A DNA stretch of 63,027 nucleotides, from positions 1 through 63,027 of the forward strand of contig JAFXZO010000058.1 of assembly GCA_017541205.1 (NCBI GenBank), read 5' to 3'. A model generated the notes under the pieces. It saw only the letters and a program-made list of their open reading frames with translations, did not search any database and was not told where the DNA came from. The stretch comes from Clostridia bacterium (lineage in GTDB: Bacteria > Bacillota > Clostridia > Christensenellales > Aristaeellaceae). Position numbers and translations under genes: made by a program. Below are positions 55,351 to 62,428 of this stretch, piece by piece. The first letter of the stretch is position 1. The number at the start of each line of letters is the position of its first letter.

Positions 55351-56161
55351 TCTGCGTCCAGCGGCGTATCACGCCGATCACGAGCAGATGCGCCGGGTAC
55401 GCGGCGTAGCCTGCCCATTTGGGCAGGCGCAGGCGGGAACGCATGGGCCAGAGCATCAGCGGCAGCGAAAGGATGGCCCAGAACTGGATGCGGCCGATGT
55501 CCGCAAGCAGCCGGGTGCTATTGGGCAGGAAGCGGATGGCGGTCGGAAGCGGGATGCCAAGCACATATTCCACATTGTAGGTGCCATAGCCCCAATAGAG
55601 GCAGTACGCGATCATCAGGGCAGCGATGGAGGAGCGCTGTTTCCTGCACGCGTACAGCAGGAAAATGAACAGCACGCCCATCCAGCCGTAATCCATCGCA
55701 ACCGCGCAGGGGATCAGCAGCGCCAGCGCCGGGCCCCAATAGCAGCTGCCGAACTTATTCGTCCTGATCGCCGCGATGCCAAGCACGCCCATCAGCAGCG
55801 TCGCAAAGACGTTCAGCTGATACCATTGATGGTTCAGGGCCAGCATGAAGGGCGGCTGGGACAGCACGCCGATCAGCAGCAGGCGCAGCGCGTATTTCCA
55901 GATATTTCTGGTGTATTCCACGCCCACGCACAGGCACCACACGAACAGCGGAAACGCGATGCGCCCGATGATCCGAAGCGTCTTGACGCCCGGAAAAAAC
56001 GCCACGCCAATATGATCCACCAGCATGAACAGGATGGCGCAGAGCTTCAAAAATCCCGTGTTTTCATTGCCGCCCGTACGCGGCGCAAGCGGCGCGGAGG
56101 CCCCGATCTGACGGACCGGGTCCGAAAACAGCCCGCCGCGCCAAAACATGCTTTTTGACAT
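55328..56161 (-). CDS. TraX family membrane protein
   Basis: The 277-residue protein has about eight membrane helices and the TraX signature near the first helix: GFLKLCAILFMLVDHIGVAFFP, with the Asp-His pair. Charged arginines precede later helices (RIIGRIAFPLFVWCLCVGVEYT). TraX acetylates F pilin in plasmids, but chromosomal Firmicute relatives are acyltransferase-like proteins of unknown substrate. The ATG at 56161 has GTGGGG nine bases upstream; the ATG at 56170 abuts it. It converges with and overlaps the 55051 gene. Confidence 0.82.
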   Translation of the reverse strand: MSKSMFWRGGLFSDPVRQIGASAPLAPRTGGNENTGFLKLCAILFMLVDHIGVAFFPGVKTLRIIGRIAFPLFVWCLCVGVEYTRNIWKYALRLLLIGVLSQPPFMLALNHQWYQLNVFATLLMGVLGIAAIRTNKFGSCYWGPALALLIPCAVAMDYGWMGVLFIFLLYACRKQRSSIAALMIAYCLYWGYGTYNVEYVLGIPLPTAIRFLPNSTRLLADIGRIQFWAILSLPLMLWPMRSRLRLPKWAGYAAYPAHLLVIGVIRRWTQIMDFLGR

Positions 56162-56184
56162 TCGTTTCATCCCCACGGTGTCGT

Positions 56185-56745
56185 TCAATCCACGAAAGAG
56201 ATCCGATCCTCCTTCACGGGATGCGCGTCCTTGGTATCCGCCGGCACGCCCACGGCGATGGCGATCACAAAATCCCAGCCCTCAGGAAACTGCAGGGCTT
56301 TTTTGAATGCTTCGGCCTGATCCCCGGCGAAGGCGTCGCGCGGCATGCCCAGGATCACGCTGCCAAGGCCCATGCTTTCCGCGGCGATGGCGATGTTTTC
56401 CACCGCGATGCCGCCGTCGATTGGCGTATACGGATTATCCGGCATGCCGGAAATGAAAATGACCGTCGGCGCATGGTAAAACACATGGAAATTGCCGTCC
56501 AGAAAGCGCGGGGAACGTTTCTGCGCTTCGCGCTTCATCATCTGCTCCCAGACGGCCTCGTTCATTTTGTCCAGCAGCGCCTGGCTGCGGACGACCGTAA
56601 AGTGCCAGGGCTGGCGGTTCACGGCGGAGGGAGATTCCACCGCGGCCTTGAGCAGCGCGTCCAATTGCTCCTTTGTCAGCGGCGTATTTTCATAGGCGCG
56701 GTGGCTGCGGCGGGCGGAGATCAAAGACAGCGTTTCATTCTGCAT
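56185..56745 (-). CDS. Nitroreductase family flavoprotein
   Basis: The 186-residue FMN enzyme begins with LISARRSHRAYENTPLTKEQL, then AAVESPSAVNRQPWHFTVV, the FMN-binding start of the family. It ends with the typical IAIAVGVPADTKDAHPVKEDR. Such enzymes reduce nitro-compounds, quinones or flavins with NAD(P)H; the natural substrate is unknown. AAGGAGG precedes the ATG. The TraX gene lies 23 bases downstream, so the two may be co-transcribed. Confidence 0.9.
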   Translation of the reverse strand: MQNETLSLISARRSHRAYENTPLTKEQLDALLKAAVESPSAVNRQPWHFTVVRSQALLDKMNEAVWEQMMKREAQKRSPRFLDGNFHVFYHAPTVIFISGMPDNPYTPIDGGIAVENIAIAAESMGLGSVILGMPRDAFAGDQAEAFKKALQFPEGWDFVIAIAVGVPADTKDAHPVKEDRISFVD

Positions 56746-56759
56746 GCGTTTCCTCCTTC

Positions 56760-56789
56760 TTGATTCGGGACGGTTTTCTGTGATATAGT
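56760..56789 (+). promoter_or_regulatory. Probable promoter of tadA
   Basis: TTGATT (56760-56765) and TATAGT (56784-56789) are 18 bases apart, 31 bases before the tadA start and just beyond the divergent nitroreductase gene. Confidence 0.6.
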
Positions 56790-56820
56790 AAAAGAAACGG
56801 GAACGGAAAGGAATGAGACC

Positions 56821-57315
56821 ATGAACGCCGAAGCCTTCATGCGCATGGCCCTTGCGCAAGCGGAAGAAGACCCCAACGAGGTGCCGGTGGGCGCCGTGGT
56901 GGCGCTCAACGGGCAGGTGATCGCCAAAGCGCACAATGAGCGGGAAAGCGGCGGCCCCTTGTGCCACGCGGAAATGCTGGCCATGGAAAGGGCCGCGAAA
57001 GCGCTCGGGGACAGGCGGCTGAGGGGCTGCACCCTGTATGTGACGCTGGAGCCCTGCCCCATGTGCGCGGGCGCGCTTGTCATGGCGGAAATGGACGCGT
57101 GCGTTTTCGGGGCGTACGATCCGCGCCAGGGCTGCTGCGGCAGCGTGTATACACTGCCGGAGGACCCCGCGTTTTTCCACCGCGTCGCCTGCGCGGGCGG
57201 CGTGCTCGAAAAGGAATGCGCCGCCGTCCTGCGCCGCTTTTTTGAAACAAAGCGTTCCTCTCCCGTGCAGTATACCACTTCCGTGCCCCTCCCCGCAAGT
57301 GGAAACAAAGAATGA
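56821..57315 (+). CDS. tadA: tRNA-specific adenosine deaminase
   Basis: The 164-residue zinc deaminase has the catalytic CHAEM (His and Glu) and PCPMCAGA (two zinc Cys) motifs, with the substrate-binding N-terminus EDPNEVPVGAVV. It converts A34 to inosine in tRNA-Arg(ACG), so it is essential for decoding. Its C-terminal tail after about residue 150 is family-variable. GGAAAGGA precedes the ATG. Confidence 0.95.
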   Translation: MNAEAFMRMALAQAEEDPNEVPVGAVVALNGQVIAKAHNERESGGPLCHAEMLAMERAAKALGDRRLRGCTLYVTLEPCPMCAGALVMAEMDACVFGAYDPRQGCCGSVYTLPEDPAFFHRVACAGGVLEKECAAVLRRFFETKRSSPVQYTTSVPLPASGNKE

Positions 57316-57353
57316 ACAGACTGTAACTTTCTTCGTTTTTCATCATTTTACGC

Positions 57354-57382
57354 TTGCGCTTGCGGCGAACCTGTGCCATAAT
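57354..57382 (+). promoter_or_regulatory. Probable promoter of the parvulin-foldase gene
   Basis: TTGCGC (57354-57359) and CATAAT (57377-57382) are 17 bases apart, 49 bases before the start codon. Confidence 0.5.
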
Positions 57383-57431
57383 AGAGCGGAAATTTCCCCA
57401 ATGCAGGGGAGAAAGAAGGAAAGGGAACCTC

Positions 57432-59207
57432 ATGAAGAAAAATCTCTGGCTGATTTTTGTAGCTGCCGTCCTGGTGATCGGGCTGGCTTTATATCTGTTT
57501 ACCGATGTTTTCGGCAATAAGAACGCAGACGCCACCAACGCTGCCGAAGCGCAGGCCACCGCCGTCCCCGTCGCGACCGAAGCGCCCACTGAAGCGCCCA
57601 CTGAAGCCCCGACAGACGCCCCAACCGAAGCGCCGACGGAAGCCCCGACAGAAGCCCCCACCGAAGCGCCCACCGAGGCCCCGACGGAAGCCCCCACCGA
57701 AGCGCCCACCGAAGCGCCCACCGAGGCCCCGACGGAAGCCCCCACCGAAGCGCCGGCCGAGGCTTCCACCGAAGCGTCCACCGAAGCGTCCGCGGAAGCC
57801 AGCACGGAAGAAGCCGCCGCTGCCGAGCCCACCGCGCAGGCTGCCGCCGCCGAACCGGAACCGACCGAAGCGCCCAACCCCGTGCTGGCCACCTTTGACG
57901 GCGAAGAAATCCGCCTGGACGAGGTGAAGACCGTTCTGATCAGCCTGTACAACAACGGCTACGTGAGCAGCCCGACGGATTACTCCACCGGCCTGCAGTA
58001 TGTGCTCAACGACAGGCTGTTCCAGAAAAAGATCAAGGAGCTGGGCTTTGACCAGTTCACCGAGGAAGAAAACGAAGCCTTCAAAGCGGAAGCGGAAACC
58101 GAATGGAAAGCCGCCGTGGATTCCTACGTCAGCTATTACCTGACCGAAGACACCGAGGAAGCCCGCGCCAAGACCGCGCAGGAGGGCGACGCCTATTTCC
58201 GCTCCATGGGCTACAGCGAGGAAACGCTGGTGAATAGCCTGAAGGACTCCGCCTCGTATGACAAGCTGCTCGCCTACATGCTTGAGGGCAAGGACGTGAG
58301 CGTTACCGAGGATGAGATCCGCGCTGTGTTTGAACAGTACGCCGAGCAGCATAAATCCATGTATGCGGGCAGCGTGGCGCTCTACGAGATGTACCAGAAT
58401 TATTACGGCGCCACCTCCTGGTATGTGCCGGAAGGCTACCGCGGCGTCACCCATATCCTGCTCAAAGTGGACGAAGCGCTTTTGACCGCTTACCAGAACG
58501 CTGAAAACGCCTACGAAGAGAGCGTCACCGACGAAGCCCCCGAAGGCGACGCAGAGCTCAAGGTCGCCCGCGACGCCGCGAAGGCCGCCGTCATCGCCAG
58601 CAAGCAGGACGTGATCGACGATATTTACGCGCGCCTGGCCAACGGCGAAGACTTTGCCGCCCTCATCAAGGAATACGGCGAAGACCCCGGCATGAAGGAC
58701 GAAGCGCGCCTCAATACCGGCTACGAAGTGCACAAGGAATCCATCGTCTATGATCCCGCCTTCACGGCCGGCGTATTCAGCGAAAAGATGCTCAACCCCG
58801 GCGATACCTCGGATCCCGTGGTGGGCTCCTACGGCATCCACATCATCCATTACCTGCGCGACGTGCCCGGCGGCTATGTGGAATTGACCAAGGAGATCAG
58901 CGCCGAGATCGAAGAGAGCCTGGTCAACCAGAAAAAGAGCGTCATCTACTCCCAGATCGTGGACGAATGGATCGCCGAATGCGAAGTCGTCATCGATTAT
59001 GACGCGCTCAACGCCTTGAATCCCTCCGCCGCGCAGCAGAACACCGCCGTCCCCGCGGAAGCGACCGAAGCGCCCACCGCCGAAGCAGCCCCGGCCACCG
59101 AAGCGCCTACCGCCGAAGCGGCTCCGGCCACCGACGCGCCCACCGCCGAGGCGGCTCCGGCCACCGACGCGCCCACCGCCGAGGCGACGGCCGAAAAAGC
59201 GGAATAA
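57432..59207 (+). CDS. Membrane-anchored SurA/PrsA-type peptidyl-prolyl isomerase with TEAP repeats
   Basis: The 591-residue protein has an N-terminal signal anchor (about 5-24) and a Thr-Glu-Ala-Pro repeat stalk (about 49-108) grading into Ala/Ser/Glu-rich sequence. A SurA-N-like helical domain (about 155-330) is followed by a parvulin domain (RGVTHILLKVDE; LIKEYGEDPGMKDEA; VVGSYGIHIIHYLRDV). The parvulin is interrupted by a charged helical insertion of about 45 residues. It ends in a second TEAPTAEAAPA repeat. Such proteins fold exported proteins at the membrane-wall interface. No lipobox Cys is present. GAAAGGGAA precedes the ATG. Confidence 0.85.
   Translation: MKKNLWLIFVAAVLVIGLALYLFTDVFGNKNADATNAAEAQATAVPVATEAPTEAPTEAPTDAPTEAPTEAPTEAPTEAPTEAPTEAPTEAPTEAPTEAPTEAPTEAPAEASTEASTEASAEASTEEAAAAEPTAQAAAAEPEPTEAPNPVLATFDGEEIRLDEVKTVLISLYNNGYVSSPTDYSTGLQYVLNDRLFQKKIKELGFDQFTEEENEAFKAEAETEWKAAVDSYVSYYLTEDTEEARAKTAQEGDAYFRSMGYSEETLVNSLKDSASYDKLLAYMLEGKDVSVTEDEIRAVFEQYAEQHKSMYAGSVALYEMYQNYYGATSWYVPEGYRGVTHILLKVDEALLTAYQNAENAYEESVTDEAPEGDAELKVARDAAKAAVIASKQDVIDDIYARLANGEDFAALIKEYGEDPGMKDEARLNTGYEVHKESIVYDPAFTAGVFSEKMLNPGDTSDPVVGSYGIHIIHYLRDVPGGYVELTKEISAEIEESLVNQKKSVIYSQIVDEWIAECEVVIDYDALNALNPSAAQQNTAVPAEATEAPTAEAAPATEAPTAEAAPATDAPTAEAAPATDAPTAEATAEKAE
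57576..57755 (+). repeat. 15 tandem 12-bp units encoding T-E/D-A-P
   Basis: Fifteen 12-bp units related to ACCGAAGCGCCC encode the Thr-Glu-Ala-Pro stalk. Units 8-11 (57660-57707) and 12-15 (57708-57755) are a 48-bp tandem duplication with a single mismatch, pointing to recent expansion by slippage. Confidence 0.9.
59064..59186 (+). repeat. 33-bp repeats at the 3' end of the foldase gene
   Basis: Three 33-bp units plus a 24-base partial unit encode T-E/D-A-P-T-A-E-A-A-P-A. They form a second low-complexity region after the catalytic domain. Confidence 0.85.
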
Positions 59208-59222
59208 TTTCAATCGCGAACG

Positions 59223-59252
59223 AGGGGCTTTCGCTGCTTGCGGAAGCCCTCT
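59223..59252 (+). terminator. Terminator after foldase gene
   Basis: AGGGGCTTTCGC and GCGGAAGCCCTC pair with one or two imperfections around TGCTT and are followed by TTCTTTCTG, about 16 bases after the stop. Confidence 0.7.
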
Positions 59253-59273
59253 TCTTTCTGAAAGAGGAATAAT

Positions 59274-59738
59274 ATGCAAGTGACCGTCGTCCGGATCGAA
59301 GACGCCGCAGAGAAACAAAAGATCGCCCGGCGCATCCTGTGCGCCCTGACCGATTGGTTTGAGATCGAGCAGACGCGGGAAGCCTATATCCGGGAAAGCG
59401 GCGGGCAAATCTTTTTCGCGGCCTTCGCGGAGGATCAGCCCGTCGGGTTCCTGTGCCTGAAGGAAACGGGAAAGGCCACGGTGGAGCTCGCCGTGATGGG
59501 CGTATTGACCGCCTTTCACCGGCAGGGAATCGGCAAAAAGCTGTTTAGGGAAGCGCGGGAATGCGCGAAAGCGGCCGGCTACGCCTTCATGCAGGTCAAA
59601 ACCGTGCGCATGGGCCGCTATCCCGAGTACGACGATACCAACCGTTTTTACCAGCGCCTCGGGTTTTTGGAATTTGAGTGCATCCCCACGCTGTGGGACG
59701 AGCAAAACCCCTGCCAGATCTACGTCATGGCGCTTTGA
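59274..59738 (+). CDS. GNAT family N-acetyltransferase
   Basis: The 154-residue protein has the GNAT core VELAVMGVLTAFHRQGIGKKLF (acetyl-CoA binding loop HRQGIGKK) and a late strand with RFYQRLGFLEFECIP. It acetylates an unknown small molecule or protein. GAAAGAGGAATAAT precedes the ATG. It is followed after 33 bases by the TPR gene and may be its co-transcribed neighbour. Confidence 0.88.
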   Translation: MQVTVVRIEDAAEKQKIARRILCALTDWFEIEQTREAYIRESGGQIFFAAFAEDQPVGFLCLKETGKATVELAVMGVLTAFHRQGIGKKLFREARECAKAAGYAFMQVKTVRMGRYPEYDDTNRFYQRLGFLEFECIPTLWDEQNPCQIYVMAL

Positions 59739-59771
59739 CCCAACCCCGCGTCTGCGAAAGGAGCGCGTTTT

Positions 59772-60584
59772 ATGGAGCAGGATATTCTGGCCGGACTCTA
59801 CGTCGATCAAAGCGCGGCGAACGCCGCTTCCCTGCGTCCGGTGCCTCAGGACCGCATCCGGGCCAAGGTGGACGAGCGCATGAGCCGCCGGGACTTGGAA
59901 GGCGTGGAGCGCGTGCTGCGCTACTGGCTGGAGGAGGCCCGGGCAGCAAAAGACCTGCGGGGCGAACTGATGATCCAGAACGAACTGATCGGCCATTACC
60001 GCAAAACGGGCGAAAAGCCAAAGGCGCTGGAGAGCGAAACAAGCGCGCTGCTCCTGATCGAAAAGCTGAACTACGCTTCCTCGCTCAGCGCCGCCACCAC
60101 GTACGTGAACATCGGCACCGCCCGCAGCGCCTTTGGTGAGAACGATGCGGCGCTCACCTTTTTTTCGCGCGCCCGGGAAATCTACGAAAGCAGCCCGAAC
60201 ACGTCCGACACGCTGTTGGGCGGGCTGTACAACAACATGGGGCTCTGCCTTGCGGCGTTAAAGCGCTTTGGGGAAGCCTACGCCCTGTACGATCTTGCCA
60301 TGGCGCGGATGGAAAAGGCCCCCGGCGGGCAGCTGGAGCAGGCGGTGACGCTGCTCAACCGCGCCAACGCCCTGGAGAGCCAGCAGGGCATGGAGCAGGC
60401 GGAAAGCGAAATCTATGCCCTGCTCGACCGGGCCGCGGCGCTGCTGAACGGCCCCGGCTTCCCGCATGACGGTTATTTTGCCTACGTGTGCGAAAAGTGC
60501 GCGCCGGTGTTTGAATACTACGGCTATTTTTCGGACGCGGAGGCGTTCAAACAACAGGCGGAGGCCATCTATGAACGGGCTTGA
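59772..60584 (+). CDS. Tetratricopeptide-repeat protein
   Basis: The 270-residue protein is all helical with at least three TPR-like pairs: LNYASSLSAATTYVNIG, TLLGGLYNNMGLCLAALKRFGEAYALY and EQAVTLLNRANALES. TPRs build protein-binding scaffolds. There is no signal peptide. GAAAGGAG precedes the ATG. Its end overlaps the start of the DUF4037 gene by 14 bases, so the two are translationally coupled and probably form a functional pair. Confidence 0.85.
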   Translation: MEQDILAGLYVDQSAANAASLRPVPQDRIRAKVDERMSRRDLEGVERVLRYWLEEARAAKDLRGELMIQNELIGHYRKTGEKPKALESETSALLLIEKLNYASSLSAATTYVNIGTARSAFGENDAALTFFSRAREIYESSPNTSDTLLGGLYNNMGLCLAALKRFGEAYALYDLAMARMEKAPGGQLEQAVTLLNRANALESQQGMEQAESEIYALLDRAAALLNGPGFPHDGYFAYVCEKCAPVFEYYGYFSDAEAFKQQAEAIYERA

Positions 60585-61512
60585 ACTGTCCAGGGCGTAT
60601 TTTGAAGCGTATGGCCTGCCCATGCTGAAAGCGCAGTTCCCATCGCTGCTTCCGCTTCTTTGCGCGGGGCTGACGGGCGCCGGGTCGGAGTGCTATGGGT
60701 TTGACGACGAAATCTCCCGCGACCACGATTTTGAGCCGGGATTTTGCCTGTTCCTGCCGGGCGAGGAAACCGTCAGCCGCCGCGACGCTTTCCTGCTGGA
60801 GCGCGCCTACGCGAAGCTGCCCAGGGAATTTATGGGCTTTCAGCGCGGCCTGATCGCCCCGGTCGGCGGGCCGCGGCGCGGGGTATTGCGGATGGACGGA
60901 TTCTTTATGGAAAAGGTCGGCGCGCCGGACGGCGCGCTCTCCCCCATGCAGTGGCTGTCCACGCCGGATTACGCGCTCGCCGAGGCCGTGAACGGGGAAA
61001 TCTTCCTGGACGGCCCGGGCGATATGACCCGCATCCGGGCTGCCCTTTCCCGATACCCCGAGGATATCCGCAAAAAGAAGCTGGCCGGGCATTTGCTTTT
61101 AGCGGCGCAGGCGGGCCAGTACAATTACGGCCGGTGCCTCGGGCACCGCGAAACCGCCGCGGCGCAGCTTGCGGTCTGCGCCTTCGTCCAGCACGCGATG
61201 CAGGCGGTGTTTTTGCTCAACCGGGTATACATGCCCTACTACAAATGGAGTTTTCGCGCCATGCGCGGCCTGCCTCGCCTTTCGCTGCTCGCGGAATTGA
61301 TGGAATACCTGCTCACCACCGACAACGGGGAGGAGCTTTCCTCCGATAAGCAGGACGTGATGGAGGGCATGATCGCCGATATCATCGGAGAAATGCGAAA
61401 CCAGCGTTTGACGAAGGCGGTCTGCGGCGATCTGGAAAAGCACGCCTATTCCGTGCAGGACCTGATCGAAGACACCCAGGTGCGTTCAATGCATATCCTT
61501 TGCGCAGTTTGA
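60571..61512 (+). CDS. DUF4037 protein, predicted nucleotidyltransferase-like
   Basis: The 313-residue protein has near its N-terminus GAGSECYGFDDEISRDHDFEPGF, a GS...D-x-D-like arrangement of the polymerase-beta nucleotidyltransferase fold. A helical C-terminal domain with YNYGRCLGHRETAAAQLAV follows. DUF4037 proteins have no established substrate; the fold suggests transfer of a nucleotide to a small molecule or protein. Its start lies inside the end of the TPR gene (14-base overlap) with GGCGGAGG upstream. The nrdG gene follows after 13 bases. Confidence 0.78.
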   Translation: MNGLELSRAYFEAYGLPMLKAQFPSLLPLLCAGLTGAGSECYGFDDEISRDHDFEPGFCLFLPGEETVSRRDAFLLERAYAKLPREFMGFQRGLIAPVGGPRRGVLRMDGFFMEKVGAPDGALSPMQWLSTPDYALAEAVNGEIFLDGPGDMTRIRAALSRYPEDIRKKKLAGHLLLAAQAGQYNYGRCLGHRETAAAQLAVCAFVQHAMQAVFLLNRVYMPYYKWSFRAMRGLPRLSLLAELMEYLLTTDNGEELSSDKQDVMEGMIADIIGEMRNQRLTKAVCGDLEKHAYSVQDLIEDTQVRSMHILCAV

Positions 61513-61525
61513 AAGGACAAAGCCC

Positions 61526-62218
61526 ATGAAGCTGTACGGTCTGCAAAAAATGACGCTGCTCGATTTTCCCGGCCGGGTCGCGTGCACGGTGTTCCTGGGC
61601 GGGTGCGATTTCCGCTGCCCGTTCTGCCACAATTATGAATTGGCGCTCCTCAAGTCCCCGCCGGTCATGGAGGAAGCGGAATTCCTTTCTTTCCTGGTGA
61701 AGCGCAAGGGCCTGCTCGACGGCGTCGCGATCACGGGAGGGGAACCCTGCCTTTGGCCTGACCTGCCGGATTTCCTGCGTCAGATCCGCGGCCTGGGCTT
61801 CGCCGTGAAGCTCGACACCAACGGCGCGCACCCCGCCGTGCTGCGCGAAGTCCTGCGCGGGGGCCTGGCCGATTACGTGGCCATGGATATTAAAAACAGC
61901 CCGGAAAAATACGCGGAAACGGTCGGCCTGCCGAAAGCGGACCTTGCCCCCGTCCGCGAAAGCGTACAGCTGCTTATGCGGGAAGCCAGGGATTACGAAT
62001 TCCGCACAACCGTGGTGCGGGAGCTGCATGAGGATGAGGATTTTGAGAAGATCGGCGATTGGATCCAGGGCGCGCGCCGCTATTTCCTCCAGCCCTTCGC
62101 GGATCGGGATTCCGTGCCTTTTTCCGGCTTCCACGCCCCCGATAAGGAGGCGCTTGGCCGTTGGCTCCGAATCATGCGCAAATATGTTCCTTTCGCGCAA
62201 ATTCGTGGCATGGAATAA
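61526..62218 (+). CDS. nrdG: Anaerobic ribonucleotide reductase activating protein (radical SAM)
   Basis: The 230-residue radical-SAM enzyme carries the CDFRCPFC cluster motif (CxxxCxxC, about residues 27-34) and the SAM-binding GGEP (about 73-76). It installs the glycyl radical on NrdD. Its length and N-terminus (KMTLLDFPGRVACTVFLGGC) place it in the longer NrdG2-like subgroup. GAAAGGAC precedes the ATG. The operator region of nrdD follows, so nrdG precedes its partner instead of following it. Confidence 0.92.
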   Translation: MKLYGLQKMTLLDFPGRVACTVFLGGCDFRCPFCHNYELALLKSPPVMEEAEFLSFLVKRKGLLDGVAITGGEPCLWPDLPDFLRQIRGLGFAVKLDTNGAHPAVLREVLRGGLADYVAMDIKNSPEKYAETVGLPKADLAPVRESVQLLMREARDYEFRTTVVRELHEDEDFEKIGDWIQGARRYFLQPFADRDSVPFSGFHAPDKEALGRWLRIMRKYVPFAQIRGME

Positions 62219-62270
62219 GCAATTTGTGTGTTTTTTCTGCATTTTTGTTCGAAATTATTACTATTTATAT

Positions 62271-62286
62271 ACACAATATCTTGTCG
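62271..62286. promoter_or_regulatory. NrdR box 1
   Basis: ACACAATATCTTGTCG matches the NrdR consensus acACwAtATaTwGtgt at most positions. It is the distal of two boxes upstream of nrdD. Confidence 0.75.
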
Positions 62287-62312
62287 TTCGTAACTTAAAA
62301 GTATTAAATTTT

Positions 62313-62328
62313 ACACAATATATTGACA
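62313..62328. promoter_or_regulatory. NrdR box 2 overlapping a TTGACA element
   Basis: ACACAATATATTGACA is close to the NrdR consensus. It starts 42 bases after box 1, four helical turns, so both boxes face the same side of the DNA. Its last six bases are TTGACA, a perfect -35 element, so NrdR-ATP/dATP binding would block transcription. Confidence 0.78.
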
Positions 62329-62348
62329 AGCGCCTCCGTATATGGTAG

Positions 62349-62357
62349 TGTTATAGT
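62349..62357 (+). promoter_or_regulatory. Candidate extended -10 of nrdD
   Basis: TGTTATAGT fits an extended -10 (TGn plus TATAGT). Its distance to the TTGACA in NrdR box 2 is 23 bases, too long for a classic pair, so the exact start is uncertain. Confidence 0.4.
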
Positions 62358-62428
62358 CGTTCGGCAGGCCATCGGCCCCGGGCCCGGAAAATGGAAATAA
62401 TCGTACGTCCGCGAAAGGGGATTTTTTT

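Noticed and set aside
57576-57755. Possible CRISPR array
   Set aside because: The repeats are contiguous 12-bp coding units without unique spacers.
57080-57955. Minus-strand ORF with VGAS repeats
   Set aside because: The VGAS repeats are only the reverse reading of the 12-bp TEAP units.
57489-59996. 835-residue minus-strand ORF opposite the foldase, GNAT and TPR genes
   Set aside because: Gly/Arg/Val-rich mirror of the TEAP repeats and neighbouring genes. The plus-strand frames carry the real domains.
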